64,000 nucleotides of DNA, from assembly GCF_048564905.1 (NCBI RefSeq), contig NC_133005.1:6761001-6825000 (forward strand). The letters run 5' to 3'. This stretch comes from Vicugna pacos (lineage: Eukaryota > Chordata > Mammalia > Artiodactyla > Camelidae). The notes beneath the pieces were generated by a model. That model was not told the DNA's origin. It did not search any database and saw only the letters and a list, made by a program, of their open reading frames with translations. This document shows, piece after piece, positions 46,812 through 58,400 of this stretch. Position 1 is the first letter of the stretch, and every line of letters starts with the position of its first letter. The position numbers and the translations under genes are program-made.

Positions 46812-47414
46812 TTGTGCAAGGGTAGCAGAATACATCACCCCAAAACAAGACCATAGGCGATCAGGACATGCCACTCCAAAATAACACCACTTCGGTATAT
46901 TGATTATTTTGAGTTGTAGGCTCTTAAAAATGAACAAATGCAGGGAGCCTTTCTCTAATCATTCCTTATCTGCCTAAAGAGAGATCCTCCAGAAGGAGCT
47001 CCATCAAGTGTCATAGATTCCTATCCCTAGGAGTTTCATCAACCAGAGAGCCTTGACCCTTATCCCAGGAGAAGGCTAGATCTTGACGCCACACCTATAA
47101 AAACTCCTTCACAAACTGTCATATCTCTGACCTGTTCTTCTAAGTCCTAGTCATCTTTCCTAAAAATCATTTACTCTTCCCAAGAGGCGTATATCCCCAC
47201 TCTTCTTCCTCTATTAAGATGATACTTAAGTTTGAATTCTAAGCCATCTCTTTGAGTTACTCATCTTTCCCTCGCAATCTCCCGTGTATATATGGGTATA
47301 TATGTTAATAAACTTCTGTTTGCTTTTCTCCTGTTAATCTGTTTTTTGTTTGTTTGTTTGTTTTTTAACAGGGTCTCAGTCAAGAACTCAGAAGGGTATT
47401 TTTCTTCCCCTACA
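46812..47414 (+). mobile_element. LTR, ERVL/ERV3-like, about full length
   Basis: About 600 bp with promoter text 'cacctataaaaactcc' (TATA-like, about 47093-47105), polyadenylation signal in 'gttaataaacttctg' and end 'ttcccctaca'. Recognisable phrases include 'attattttgagttgtaggct' and 'ttcctatccctaggagtttc'. A fossil solo LTR; the left boundary is approximate. Confidence 0.65.
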
Positions 47415-47699
47415 GGGGTAACCTCAAACAAGAAAGGGCAGACTTGGTAGATAAATACCCCATGTTCCTTGTCCCTTGGTGGGACAGTTCTTAAGTGGGT
47501 TCTACATGGTTTCTCAGAGATTCCACAGCCAGACTGTGCCCCAGTTTCCATTAGCAATAATCTGCTTATTGACACACCCTTTATAGGTTCTCTTCCTTCT
47601 CCCTCATAGTGCTTCCTGGGAAAAATGAACACCCTAATAAATTCCTTGGATCCAGATATCTGTCTTAGAGTCTGCTTTAAGGAGAACACACTCTAAGAC
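47415..47699 (+). mobile_element. Possible second LTR-type remnant
   Basis: Ends with 'ctaataaattccttggatcc' and 'ctgtcttagagtctgcttta', the usual close of old MaLR/ERVL LTRs. Family uncertain. Confidence 0.4.
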
Positions 47700-48200
47700 A
47701 GAAGAATGTGAGAAATATTAAGGAGGTCAAACGTTCTGCAACAGATGACTCGCTGGAAGGAGAGGAGAGAGGCAGAGAAATCTAGAATGGTTCCTGGGTT
47801 TCTGGCTGCATATCAGGGTTCATGTCAGTGACATGCACAGAGGCACTGGCTAGAGAAGTTCAAGGAGTTTATCCTAGACACACCGAGACTGAGGGGACTG
47901 TGGGACACACGGTGGAATTTTCCATTAGTAGTTGGATATTTAGTTGCTGAGATCAAGAGAAAGGTCTCAGCTGGAGCTATGATTTGGGAATCAGGGACAA
48001 TTAAGCAGTTTTGAAGCCCCAACAGTACCAAAGTGTTATGGTTTGACTGAAGCTGCTGCAGGAAGGCGTATTGCTGCCCAAGGAGAGCAGAGGGTGAATG
48101 AAGGACATCACAGAGGGCTCGAGCCAGAGAGGCAGCCACAAAGACTACTACGAAGGAACGGCCAAGTGGGAAGGAAGAAAAGAGAGAAGAAAGTTGTTCT
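47700..48200 (+). repeat. Old interspersed repeat, unnamed, last part
   Basis: 'ggcagagaaatctagaatgg' then 'ttcctgggtttctggctg', 'agaaaggtctcagctggagc' then 'tatgatttgggaatcaggga', and 'aaggaacggccaagtgg' match, in order, the distal part of the repeat begun at 44482. Confidence 0.5.
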
Positions 48201-49055
48201 TAAGAAAGGCAAGAGTCCTAAAGGAATAGTTCTGGTGTGGAGCACAAACTCAAATTAGATAGGGGCAGAAAGGGAGAGCAAACTGTGGGGTAAGCATGCC
48301 TGTAGTGACAGCCCTGAGGGAGAGCTCGGAGAGGACAAACCGTGGTGGCTTCGTGGAAGGAACTGACCTCAATTCTGGCTCTGTCTGAAGCCGTTGAGTG
48401 AGGTTACATCCTTCCTCATTTAAACAAGAAAGGGACAGTATGTGAGGCCCTCAGAAGGTGGTGCTTGAAGTCCATTCAGGAGCCTGCAGACTTTGCTTAG
48501 GGTTCCAAATAGAATATTGGTGGTGGTGGTGGTGGTTTGTTTGTTTGCTTTTAAAGTCTTAACAAAGCTCTACTGATATCAGTTGAGCAGTCACCACAGG
48601 CAGGGCTCAGTGTCCAGGGTGCAAAGAAATGGAGATGAGCCAAATGAAGCTTCTATGCAACAGAGTTTTCTTCCAGTGGGGCAGCCAGTATACACCTGGT
48701 ACTGACATGTAAAGCAGATAGTGGTGGGTCCCAGCGGAGAGCCGTTTCTCTGCATCACCTCTGTGCCTCTGTTCTCTAACAGACATTCTTCTCTGGGAGT
48801 TGGTAGCTCCTCCATAAAGCTCTTCACGGCAAGCATCCTGGGTGGCATCAGCTGTCTGTGTGACTTTTCCCAGGACTGGACATAAAGATGGTTTTCACGC
48901 AGACCCTCCTTACCCAGTGGCAAATGCTGAGGCCCATGTCCTTCTCCAGGCAGTGGCATGGATTCCTGGATATGATATAGGCTTTATAGAACTTTCCAGG
49001 TTTAGCTGGTTCTTACAACACCGAAATATAGTTGTTTCTATGATATAGGCAGGGC
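48201..49055. other. Unique DNA, no gene recognised
   Basis: The 122-codon minus open frame 48591-48959 lacks any domain. A (TGG)n run lies at 48520-48536. Confidence 0.4.
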
Positions 49056-49059
49056 AGGA

Positions 49060-49757
49060 TTTTTAAAATTACTTTTTTATTCATATATCATAAAATTCAC
49101 CATTTTAAAACATACAATTTAGTAGTTTTTTTTTTAGCATTTTCACAGAGTTGTGCAAGCATCATCATGATTTATTTCCAGAACATTTTCATCACTCTAA
49201 AAAGAAGCTCCACACTCATTAGAAGCTACTCCTCATTTCTCCCTCATCTCCTACCCCTAACCCCCAGCAGCCACTCTTCGTCTTTCTGTTCCTATGGGTT
49301 TGCCTATTCTGGACATTTCATGTGAACAGAATCACAAAATATGGCCTTTTGCAACAGGTCTCTTTCATTTAGCACAGCATTTTCAAGGTTCCGCCATGTT
49401 GTAGCATATATCGATATTTCATTCATTTTATTGCTGAATAACATTCCATTGTATGGACTGAACCATATTTCTTTATCTGTTCATTAACTGATGGACATTT
49501 GGATTGTTTCCACTTTGGGGCTATTATAAGCAATGCCACTCTGAACAATAGAATACAAGCTTTTATGTGGACGTATGTTTTCAATTTACTCAGGTATACA
49601 CCTAACAGTGCAGTGACTTGATCATATAGCAACTCTGTGTTTAGCTTTTGAGGAATTGCCAGAGTGTTTTCCATATCAAATGTACCATTTTACGTTCCCT
49701 CTGCAATGTATGAGGTTTCCAATTTCTCCACATCCTTACCAACACTTACTATTTTCC
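49060..49757 (-). mobile_element. L1 3' end, antisense, old
   Basis: Antisense L1 tail and end of ORF2: 'ttattcatatatcataaaat', 'atttcatgtgaacagaatca', 'attgctgaataacattccat', 'tgatggacatttggattgtt' and 'ccacatccttaccaacactt' in order. It is 5'-truncated and of an older L1M class; no intact frame. Confidence 0.92.
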
Positions 49758-49774
49758 ACTGATATGATGAAGGG

Positions 49775-49905
49775 GTGACTTTATTATCCCCATCTCACAG
49801 ATGAAGGATGGGACTACACAGTAATTAATTTAAAAAGCAGGGACCCAAATATTAGTTTTCAAATTCTTAGCCCAGCTTTCTTCCTGTGATACCACAAAGC
49901 TATTT
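49775..49905 (-). repeat. MIR SINE fragment
   Basis: 'ttattatccccatctcacag' then 'atgaaggatgggactacaca' and a decayed head. Confidence 0.7.
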
Positions 49906-50349
49906 GCAAACCATACAAACATCAAGATGTTATAAAGGCATAAAATGGTGCCCTAAAAAAAAAAAACTCAGGTGTGATAACTTAGGGGATGATGTGGATT
50001 TTACAACGCACACCCACACATGTGCACTCCCTTCATTGTGTTACTGGATTAACAAGGGACTCAAGAGACTAGCAACGTACCAATGAGAAGCTTTCAAAGA
50101 CATGGAGCTTAAATGAGAATACTAACTTTGAGAGGAGATGATTTGCTAGCACTAACAGCATGTCTTTGCAGTTCTCCAGACTGATTCAGGACGTGACTCT
50201 AACCTGCAGTTCACCAGGTCTGGGGACTGCTATTTATGCCAGCAGATCCGGATTATTTTAGAAAGCAACACATTATTGCCAAAAGCCGAAGTAGCCAATC
50301 TTCCAACTGCTTTTTAAATTGTCCCAAAGCACAATATCTTTACATTGTC
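49906..50349. other. Unique DNA
   Basis: Nothing recognised. Confidence 0.35.
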
Positions 50350-51060
50350 TCTATAGAATACGTCCTTAGAAAAACACATATTTGAAGCTTGGGCATTCAT
50401 TTGACTGTGATTTAAACCAAATTTTCAAAACTGGAAATGCTGTCATGCAGGTAATGTGAATATAGCAATAAAATTGACAGTGTCTGACCCCCCAATTAGT
50501 CCCTGACTGTTTTGCTAACAGAAATAATATAAATACATTTTGAACACCATGACAGCTCCCCTCACTTGTCATAGGAAATAGATTAAATATATTTTCTTGT
50601 TTAAAGTGGTGGAAGGGTGTTGATGCAATATGTCAGAACCCTCACACCGAATGAAAGCGTCTAGCCTGGAAGAAATCAACTTCAGAAGAAGACAGCTAAG
50701 ACTGAATTCTGCGAAATTTCCCCCTTTTTATTTAAATCAAGACAATAAAATGTGGAAAATAAGTGAAGGCAGGAAATAAATATGGAATTGTCCATTTCAT
50801 ATGCTTAGTCTCCATGTTTCCTATTAACACTCTAACAGCGATTGGTTAGAACACGTCCCTGAGTTACTTACAGCAAGTCTGATGCTGCACTTTGATGACA
50901 ATGTCACAGGTATATATTATGGAGAGTTCCATTGAAGTTGAACTTGAAGTAATTCTCCTAAATAATGGCTTACAATATTCAAAGGTGTGCTAATTGGAAA
51001 TATTGACAAGTGCATGCTTAATTTGTATCTGCTGCCTGATGCATTAGATGTTTTTGTAAC
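50350..51060. promoter_or_regulatory. Candidate conserved noncoding block
   Basis: No recognised transposon. Homeodomain-type 'ccccaattagtccc' (about 50491), 'gtgctaattggaaat' (50987-51001) and a balanced non-repetitive texture suggest conserved regulatory DNA. Inference only. Confidence 0.25.
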
Positions 51061-51209
51061 ACAAAGAACTGTTTACAGTTTTACCTCTGTTCAAAAGAAA
51101 GAAGGTTTCTGATTACCCATAATTAAAAAAAATTTTTATACTGCAGTTGAGTTGGTTAAAATTCTTAATGTGGAAAGTAAAATCAGATTTATTTAGATTT
51201 TCAGCAGAG

Positions 51210-51680
51210 AAAAACTGTCGCAACTCCTTTCATTAGGAATACTATGCTTTTTTGTCCAAAACGATAACTTTTGGAATGATGCACACGAAGTGTTGAGAAG
51301 GAAGGGAAGTCGTCTGCCTATTCAGCCGCATAAGTCAGACCAATCTGGCTCTCAGTGAGCCATCAAATCAGCAAGCACTCCACGCATCAAAGCTTTCCAC
51401 GCCTCAGGATCCAAACTAGGCAACTGAAAACACTCCTTCGGTATCCCAGCTTGCCCAGTACAAAAAACATCGCTTACATATACAATGACCAGATTCTGCT
51501 TTTGTGCTGCTATTAAATGAGCAGTAAGAAGACCACCTTCATATTGCTCATACATCTTCGTTCTAGGGTTTATAGCATGAATAAGGTAAATCATAGGTGT
51601 TAAACCAGTAGAAAATGGAAGAAAAGAGATAAGACTTGCTCCAAAGGATAAATGCTGTACAACATTGCATGAGAATTAGC
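51210..51680 (-). other. CpG-retaining segment with an unexplained open frame
   Basis: A minus-strand frame is open from about 51679 to a TGA next to 51352; its first ATG gives 80 residues (51594 to 51352). The sequence has an ordinary soluble-protein composition with hydrophobic stretches and no low complexity. I recognise no family, and I see no clear exon borders. Ten CpG dinucleotides fall between 51219 and 51560, unusual for A+T-rich DNA. An AATAAA is read on the minus strand about 150-170 bases beyond the stop. It could be a terminal exon, an old retrocopy or a conserved noncoding element that happens to be open. I do not call it a gene. Confidence 0.25.
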
Positions 51681-53400
51681 CTTCCTGTTCCTCTGATCTT
51701 GACCCACAAATACCCATTAGTTTGGAGTCACCGCAATTGTAGTTAATCAGATAAGCACGTTTTTATAAAATTGGGAGCAGAAAAAGTTGACAGGGCAGTT
51801 CCTCTTCCCTGAAAGGCATCCCAAGAGCCCTAGGTTTATGCAAACAGTGGAGGGCCATTTCTTTGCCTTTTGCAAGCGGAAGTTAAATTCAAATTTAGCT
51901 CACACTCTTGTGTGTATTTTGCAGCACTTTGCTAGGCTCTTGTTAGACTGGGAGGCATGCAGAGTCACGCTCATTTTAAAATGATGTAACTGATCTACAA
52001 GTGTTGTGATAATTCCCATGAGGTCTGAGAGGTCGTTTCTGAAAGTCCAGCGTTCCCCTGTTCTCCCCGGCTGCATCCTGAGTGCTGAGCAGCCCCTGGG
52101 CAGACAAGCACATGCGGAGCACATGCTGCCAAAGCAGGGGACCTCGAAACGGGGTATTTGCTGTTAGTGTGTCTGCGTGAAACAGTTTGGTATTTCAATT
52201 TAAAGAGACAAAAACAGTTATCACTGGGGGGAAATATGAGTATTATTGGGCTTCCTAGCATTTTTTTTTCATTCAGTATTGTTTTTATTTTAAATTAAAT
52301 GTATCATGTTTAGAATCTCTAATGGCTCTATCCATGAAACTTTGTTTCTAAAATTGGGAGCACTTGAAAAAAAATTAAATAATTTTAGCAATTGTCTACG
52401 ACTCCTTAAAAAATATATGTACATATTATATATAGTATTTAATATATAAACATATATATATCATGTACTATATATAGTATTAAAATAGATGCATAAACAC
52501 ATTACTATAGCAACTGATGCATGATTGTAATTCCAATATCAATGTTGGTTGATATTTTCACTTATATTAACAAATAAGATGAAAACAAAACAACAAGGAC
52601 ATATCAGAACTTCATTCATTTGTCAATAAGTGAGAGGCTTCTTTGCTGAAGAGAAAAATAGTTTTCAAACACTGGAGGAATATTTTTGCAATTTCTTGTG
52701 GTATTCACAAATTAACAGCTTTGGCCACACACATTTTAAAGTTTAATTTGTTTTATTAATATTTTTCATCTCACAGTGGCCAATTCAAGACTACCCACGT
52801 GATGTCACTGAACACAGAATTGGGAACAGATGTATAGAAGCCACCGTCCCAGAGCACTTCTACCATATAATTATCATAGACATAAATAAACCCAAGGTCA
52901 CAGATAACAGTAAGCTGTACTAAAAATAATTAGGAAGTGATGTGTGTCATGATATATGTAATTTCACTTTCATACAACTTGATTTTTAATAAAGGCTATG
53001 TCTTAACAATTGGCTCACAAAATTCACAAAACTGTATCCATTCTTACAAGCCAGTATAAGCTGTCCCTATTCAATATATATATTTAAGTTAAGATACGCC
53101 TATATTGACCTGTGCAGTTGTGTATGTGTGCATGTGTACTTTATTCCTGCAAATGAGCCAAACAACCAAAAGAAAATACAGACTAGAAGGAAACATGACA
53201 GCAGGTACTGGAAGAGGACTGTGTCAGTCCTGCGAATAAAGGAAAGCTCTGCTGTAGTTTTATTATCTAGACGTGGATCGAAAGGGTTATGTGACCAAAC
53301 GGGAAACACAGGCCTCTCAGCCTACTAGCCTTTTCATTCACTTTCCCAAAAGAAGCAAAAGATTTTGCCTCAATTCTTATTTTCCTAGAGCCACTTGGCT
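51681..53400. other. A+T-rich DNA, no gene recognised
   Basis: Includes a TATA-rich patch at 52410-52490. No exon or named family recognised. Confidence 0.4.
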
Positions 53401-53499
53401 AAAAACTCCTGCCAAGAGAGTTCATAACTGTTCATAACTGTTGGCTATATGGGGCTTTAGAGCAGGACAAAGCTGTTTAAGAGGCCTGCTCATGTTGAT

Positions 53500-53945
53500 G
53501 TCTGGTGTGATGGACACCGTGAATGGCCCTCAAGGACAGAAGGTCACGTTCCCCCAGCTGCTGGGAAAGTTGTGGGCAGAGGGCCCTGGACGGTTAGCCC
53601 TTCCCAGAAATTGCCCGTGACTGAGGAGAGCCACTCACCCCAAGATCATGACCCTTCCTGGGTGCAGCCTGCAACCAACGGACTAATTTTCTTGGGACTG
53701 TACCGGTCCAGACTCCTCACACCAACTTAGAACAATTCTGAAGAGCTTCCCCAGCTTTAGTGCCCCACACAGGGTCAACAGATGCTCCAGTGGGCCTGCA
53801 TTGCCCCCTGATGTCTTCCCAGGCTCTATTGTCCCTCCTCTTCCCCACTGTGGATGTCGTCACAAAGGCACACCCTTATTAACCTCCCGCGTGCTGCCCC
53901 TCTTCCCAGAGCGCTTCCTGAGGAGCAAACCTGCAACAGTGGGAA
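53500..53945 (+). mobile_element. Possible old LTR-type remnant
   Basis: Closes with 'ccttattaacctcccgcgtg' and 'gcaaacctgcaaca' in LTR style; G+C is higher than around it. Family not recognised. Confidence 0.35.
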
Positions 53946-54159
53946 AAGCCACTGCAGAAAAATAAACCCATAAGCAAATATCTTTAATTTAAAAAAACAC
54001 TATGTGGGCTCTATGAGTTTCTCAATTTTTACATTTTTAATAATGTAGAATTATTTCTTATTTCTTAGCACAAGTATGAACTGAATAAATACCTTTGCAT
54101 ACAATATTTCAAAAGCTATTAAATTTGCTTCCAGACATTTAAATAATTAATACAAAATC

Positions 54160-54416
54160 TTCACAGATTCTACCAAAAAACTGAAGACAAGGTAACACAA
54201 TTTACTCTATGATACCAGAAAAGACATCACAATAAAGGAAAACTAAAGACTAAGATCACTCATGAATATAGATGCAAAAATCCTCAAAAATATTAGGAAA
54301 ATAAATCCAACAGCAAATAAAAAGAATTATCCAACAAAACTAAATAGGAGTGATCAAAGAAATGCAAAGCTGGTTCAACATTCAAAAACTAAGTAACGTA
54401 AAACAGAAAACAAACA
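54160..54416 (+). mobile_element. L1 ORF2 internal fragment
   Basis: 'gattctaccaaaaaactgaa', 'tgaatatagatgcaaaaatc' then 'ctcaaaaatattagg', and 'atgcaaagctggttcaacat' come from the reverse-transcriptase part of ORF2, in sense. It stops abruptly at about 54416, long before the L1 3' end. Confidence 0.8.
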
Positions 54417-54800
54417 GCCTCTCTTTGTCTTTTTATTTTGTTTTTTGCTTTGTCACTCCATTTTATTTTAGACACACAGAACACCATCAAAAATATTTAT
54501 TCCTTAGCCTCTTTTCTTAAGTAGTATTTAAGATCATTGAATGTGTGTAAGCATATTTGACTGTCCTTTATGATTGGAGTACTGCATTCTGTTGATTCTT
54601 ATTTTGTAGTTGGCTTTGTTCCTTTGATAACTGTGTGTTTAAAAAGCTAAAGATCTAATCTCTTATTAGAAACAGTAATCAGTACATATATGAAAACTAA
54701 AATAATGTGCAGTATACTGTTTATATGTATTTATATGCAATATAATGTGTATGTGCAGTCAAACTGTAATAATTCTACATAATAAAACTGGAAAAAAAAT
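54417..54800 (+). other. Retrocopy-like 3' end with poly(A)
   Basis: Unrecognised A+T-rich sequence that ends in AATAAA (54782-54787), five bases and then eight A. It looks like the 3' untranslated end of a processed transcript inserted by L1 enzymes. It abuts the L1 ORF2 fragment in the same orientation. The parent transcript is not recognised and no target-site duplication was found. Confidence 0.4.
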
Positions 54801-55900
54801 CATTGAATATCTCCTTATCTTTTTTGACCTTGACAACTTTGAAGAGTATGATTAGTTACTTTTCTGAATGTACCTCCGTCAGGGGCCTGCCTGATGGTTT
54901 CTCATAATTGGGCTAAGGTTATGCATTTGGGGGGGGGGCTTTATCACATCCTTTTTATTAGAAAAACTATTAAGGTCAAGCAGAGTGGGCTAATAACATT
55001 AAAAAGCCAATGTGTGTCCGTGGACTTGTCCAGTGACACTTTGTGTTGTGCTTGTCTGAATATTTTCCTGAGGTTACGCACTTCTGACAAAAACACTACA
55101 GCAATGATGGCGTGTCCCTCTTAGTCCATCACCTCCGGAAGCTTGTGATTCTGATGTGTCCTATTACTGGTGGTCAATCTTGATCAGTTGGTTAAGGTGG
55201 TATCTGCTGGGTTTCTCCTCTATAAACTTAATCTTTCCTTAATATTTAATACATGTCCTGAAGGATTTAATTACAGTTTTAGTCATGGAAAAAAATAATA
55301 CAGCTTAGCTTCTTCCATTAAGCATGGACCTGACAGAGAAATGGTTCTATTTTAAGCAGTAGAACACGTTGCTTATTCTTCACTCATGCTGCTGACCACA
55401 TTCTCACGGGAGACCCCATCTCCCCATGGTATCCAGCATCCAGAGAAATTCAAAGCATGTAATATGGATTCTAGCTATTCCCTTTTAGAAGAGAAATATG
55501 CTTAATATCCAACTTTTACATAGAAAAATATCAAATGTTTGAAAAGTTATTTCTGGATTTTCATTGCTTGGAAGACTTTATGTAGTGGTTCACTTCAACT
55601 GTTCCTCCAGACAACTTTCTGACCAGTTACCAGATTGCCCAGTAACACCTGATTTTCAGAAATAGCTCTTATGCTTTCTTCACAGGACTGGTCACATGAT
55701 CATTTATAAATGTATATTAACTGAGGATTATGTTATTATCATTTTATTGAATTGCCATTCACTGGGTCTGTACTCAGCTCTGTTGCCTTCCTAGCTTCTC
55801 AAATATTCAGGAATCACAAAAATAAGGTAAAGTAAAATACAAGGATGGTGAGATAATTTCCCAGGAATGTAATAATAATTAAAGTCACAGCATCTAGAAA
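54801..55900. other. Unique DNA
   Basis: About 1.1 kb without a recognised feature, except a short G-run near 54930. Confidence 0.4.
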
Positions 55901-55904
55901 TGTT

Positions 55905-56030
55905 GTGAAGCCATCTAATACCAACAGCGAAAATTAGCTCCAGCAGAATGTAAGCGCCCCAAGGGCCAACGTATCCCAAGTACTGGGGGCAGTGCCCGGA
56001 ACACGTTGGTTGCTCCATACACGAATGGCG
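55905..56030 (+). repeat. L2 LINE 3' end
   Basis: 'gcagaatgtaagcgccccaa' , 'ggggcagtgcccggaacac' , 'gttggttgctccatac': L2 tail in sense. Confidence 0.65.
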
Positions 56031-56080
56031 GACACATTACTATTAATAAATCTCACTGTGCAGTCTCCTAAGCACGTGAT

Positions 56081-56096
56081 GAATACTGTTTCATTT
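56081..56096. repeat. Target-site duplication (left)
   Basis: GAATACTGTTTCATTT, identical to 56311-56326. Confidence 0.85.
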
Positions 56097-56310
56097 CTTT
56101 TAAAAAGTTTCATTTTAAGCTTATTTATTTCTTGGCTTAGATCAATTTGAACAGAAATATTTGTTCCATTAGTTTATATTTCTTTTTTTTAACTTTTTTT
56201 TATTGAGTTATAGTCATTTTACAATGTTGTGTCAAATTCCAGGGTAGAGCACAATTTTTCAGTTATACATGAACATACATATATTCATTGTCACATGTTT
56301 TTTCACTGTC
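56097..56310 (-). mobile_element. Antisense L1 tail with probable 3' transduction
   Basis: The L1 part (about 56182-56310) is the reverse complement of the camelid-type tail seen at 45213-45319. Between its poly(T) and the left duplication lie about 85 bases (56097-56181) that are not L1. The perfect 16-bp duplication encloses both, so the 85 bases probably arrived with the L1 as read-through of its weak poly(A) signal. On the minus strand they contain AATAAA ahead of their end, as a second polyadenylation site requires. Confidence 0.75.
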
Positions 56311-56326
56311 GAATACTGTTTCATTT
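56311..56326. repeat. Target-site duplication (right)
   Basis: Partner of 56081-56096; it abuts the truncated 5' end of the L1. Confidence 0.85.
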
Positions 56327-56389
56327 TAGCCTCATGAAAATCCTAGGGTGTACATACTAATATCATTTAATCACTATCTTTTATATTTT

Positions 56390-56456
56390 TAAACATCTAA
56401 ATTTGTTCTATTATGGAAAATTTGAAACATGCACAACACACAGAGAAAAGAGCACA
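56390..56456. mobile_element. Old LINE (L1M/HAL1-like), left part
   Basis: 'attatggaaaatttgaaaca' then 'tgcacaacacacagagaaaa': the stretch that precedes, in the consensus, the text found at 3190-3592. Interrupted by the next entry. Confidence 0.6.
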
Positions 56457-56606
56457 CAGTCAGCCCTCTGTATCTGCGGATGTGGAACCCATGGACAGGG
56501 AGGGCCAATAGCACTGGACTACTTTACCTAAGGGACTTGAGTATCCTCAAGTTTTGGTATCTGTGGGGGTGTTGGAACCAGTCCCTTGAGGATATGGAGT
56601 GATGGC
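56457..56606 (+). mobile_element. Internally deleted MER2-like MITE
   Basis: Left end 'cagtcagccctctgtatctg', right part 'aagttttggtatctgtgggg' then 'agtcccttgaggatatgg'. Only about 150 bp; the middle found in the 33930-34258 copy is missing. It sits inside the old LINE. Confidence 0.8.
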
Positions 56607-56800
56607 TGTAATAAACACCCACATACCCATCTATCCTCAGTTACACTAATTGTTTACTGCTGTGTCATCCCTTTTAATCCCAAAAGTATAATGTATTTAT
56701 TGTTATTTAAGAATGTTCAATTCTTCTATACAAGAAAATCAAATAGAATATATAAAACTCTTGTACTGAGTTAATAATAAAAACTAAGAAAGTAGATTTC
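56607..56800. mobile_element. Old LINE (L1M/HAL1-like), right part
   Basis: 'taataaacacccacataccc' then 'atctatcctcagttacacta' continues the LINE begun at 56390. Confidence 0.55.
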
Positions 56801-57699
56801 TAGATATAAGTAGGATTTATAGGACATCAAATACATTTCTAAGTTAATAACCTGTAAGATATGATGTGTGATAAAAGGATTGAAAAAAAGTGCTATTTCT
56901 ACATAAAAAGGAATGGCAAAACCAAGTCCTGAGCATGAATCATGCCAGCTCTAGGGTGACAGCAATGCCATCCCTCCAGTGACATCTTGCTAGTGATGCC
57001 ATCATGGTCTCATTTGACCCTGCCTCTGCTCTGACTTAGAAGTACAGATAAAACCCACTGTTCACCACCTAACAGATAAGCTACTAGCCAGGCACTCTTA
57101 ACCCTGTGTCTTTAGGACAGAGCAAGTGTGTGCTGTTGGTCCCAGATACTTACAATCTGCCATGTTGCCTTGTTAAAACTTCAACTCTGGTCCCCGAATC
57201 CACATTGTAAGTGAGGAGGCTGAGATGGCAGAGAGGGAAGGCATGGAAACACTGTGTAACCAGGAATAACATGGTGGTCCTTCCACTCTTTGTCACCTAG
57301 CCCAAATGTGTTAAACTACCCACTCTCTGTCCCCTGGTCTCTTTCTCCTTGACTGAATAAACGATCTAGGTCACGACACTTAATTTGGTCTATAAGCTTT
57401 CGGCTGTGTATCCTCTAGAATAGCTTACCTGCTAATATACTTGCAGCAGGAAACTTCTCAAACAACGGGCTCAAGGAGGTGGAGGGACTGTGCTAAGTTT
57501 ATTCAGCCATAGGAGCTAAAATCTAGGTATTGATATACTTCCGTACGTAAGCACCATACCATTTTCATGAGACACCTGCCAGGTAAAAATTTCACCCTTT
57601 ACACATTTCAGAAGTCTGCATGTGTGTTCAAAACAAACAAAGATAGCTAAGGTGTGGTTTGAACCCAAAACATAACAAGTCTTCCATAAAAAAATCCGC
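56801..57699. other. Unique DNA
   Basis: No gene recognised. Text near 57300-57380 ('ttgactgaataaacgatct') has a weak LTR-end flavour but is not callable. Confidence 0.35.
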
Positions 57700-58400
57700 T
57701 TTGCAACTCTATTGAATTGTACATAAACAAGTCTAGAGAGCTTTCTTGATACTGACAGATTTATTTTTACTTGAAAAATTTTATTGGTTTTATTTGTTTT
57801 GCTCTTTTAGTGTCTCAATTCAACAGCTTAAGAATAGCTTCGATTCCATTTATTGAAATTGCTCTTCTTAAAAAAAAAAGCATATCTGAACATTTGCAAG
57901 AAAAAATGCACAGTTTAAAGCCATTGCCTTTGCTCTAGACTATTAACCCTCTAGATATACGCCAAAATCGCCCCGCTGTTCAAACCAAATGGCAGGCTGG
58001 GGACTCTGTGGTCCGTGTTTTGAATTGACTATTTCCTCATGATACAGTGATCTAATACCTGCTGCTCAGGTTAGGGAAAAATAAAACACTCAAGACGAGC
58101 GCTTGCATTGCAAATCTGTTTACCGTTTTATACAGATTTCACTGTAATATATTTTCTTTGACAGTGTGCTGGGCTAGTATTTCCTCTGGAAAACACTGTT
58201 GTAGAAGTCGGTAATGATTTTCCTGGGAATGTTCCCCAGCCTGATAAAAGAACTAAAAATCATTGAGTTGACAATCTGGCTAAATCGAGATGTTTTATAC
58301 TTTCACTTTAAGTATAGTTTCCTTGGTCTTTGCTAGCAGATTTACATCTGCAGAATGCACACATGCCTAAAAGTCATTCTTACAAAGATTAGATGAGAAG
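57700..58400. promoter_or_regulatory. Candidate conserved noncoding block
   Basis: No recognised transposon over 700 bp. Several CpG are kept ('acgccaaaatcgccccg', 'aagacgagcgcttgcattgc') in A+T-rich DNA, and there are TAAT-type cores. Possible enhancer; inference from composition. Confidence 0.3.

Noticed and set aside
52405-52490. Cruciform-forming TATA palindromes as a functional site
   Set aside because: Ordinary (TA)n-rich simple sequence; pairing is a by-product of composition.
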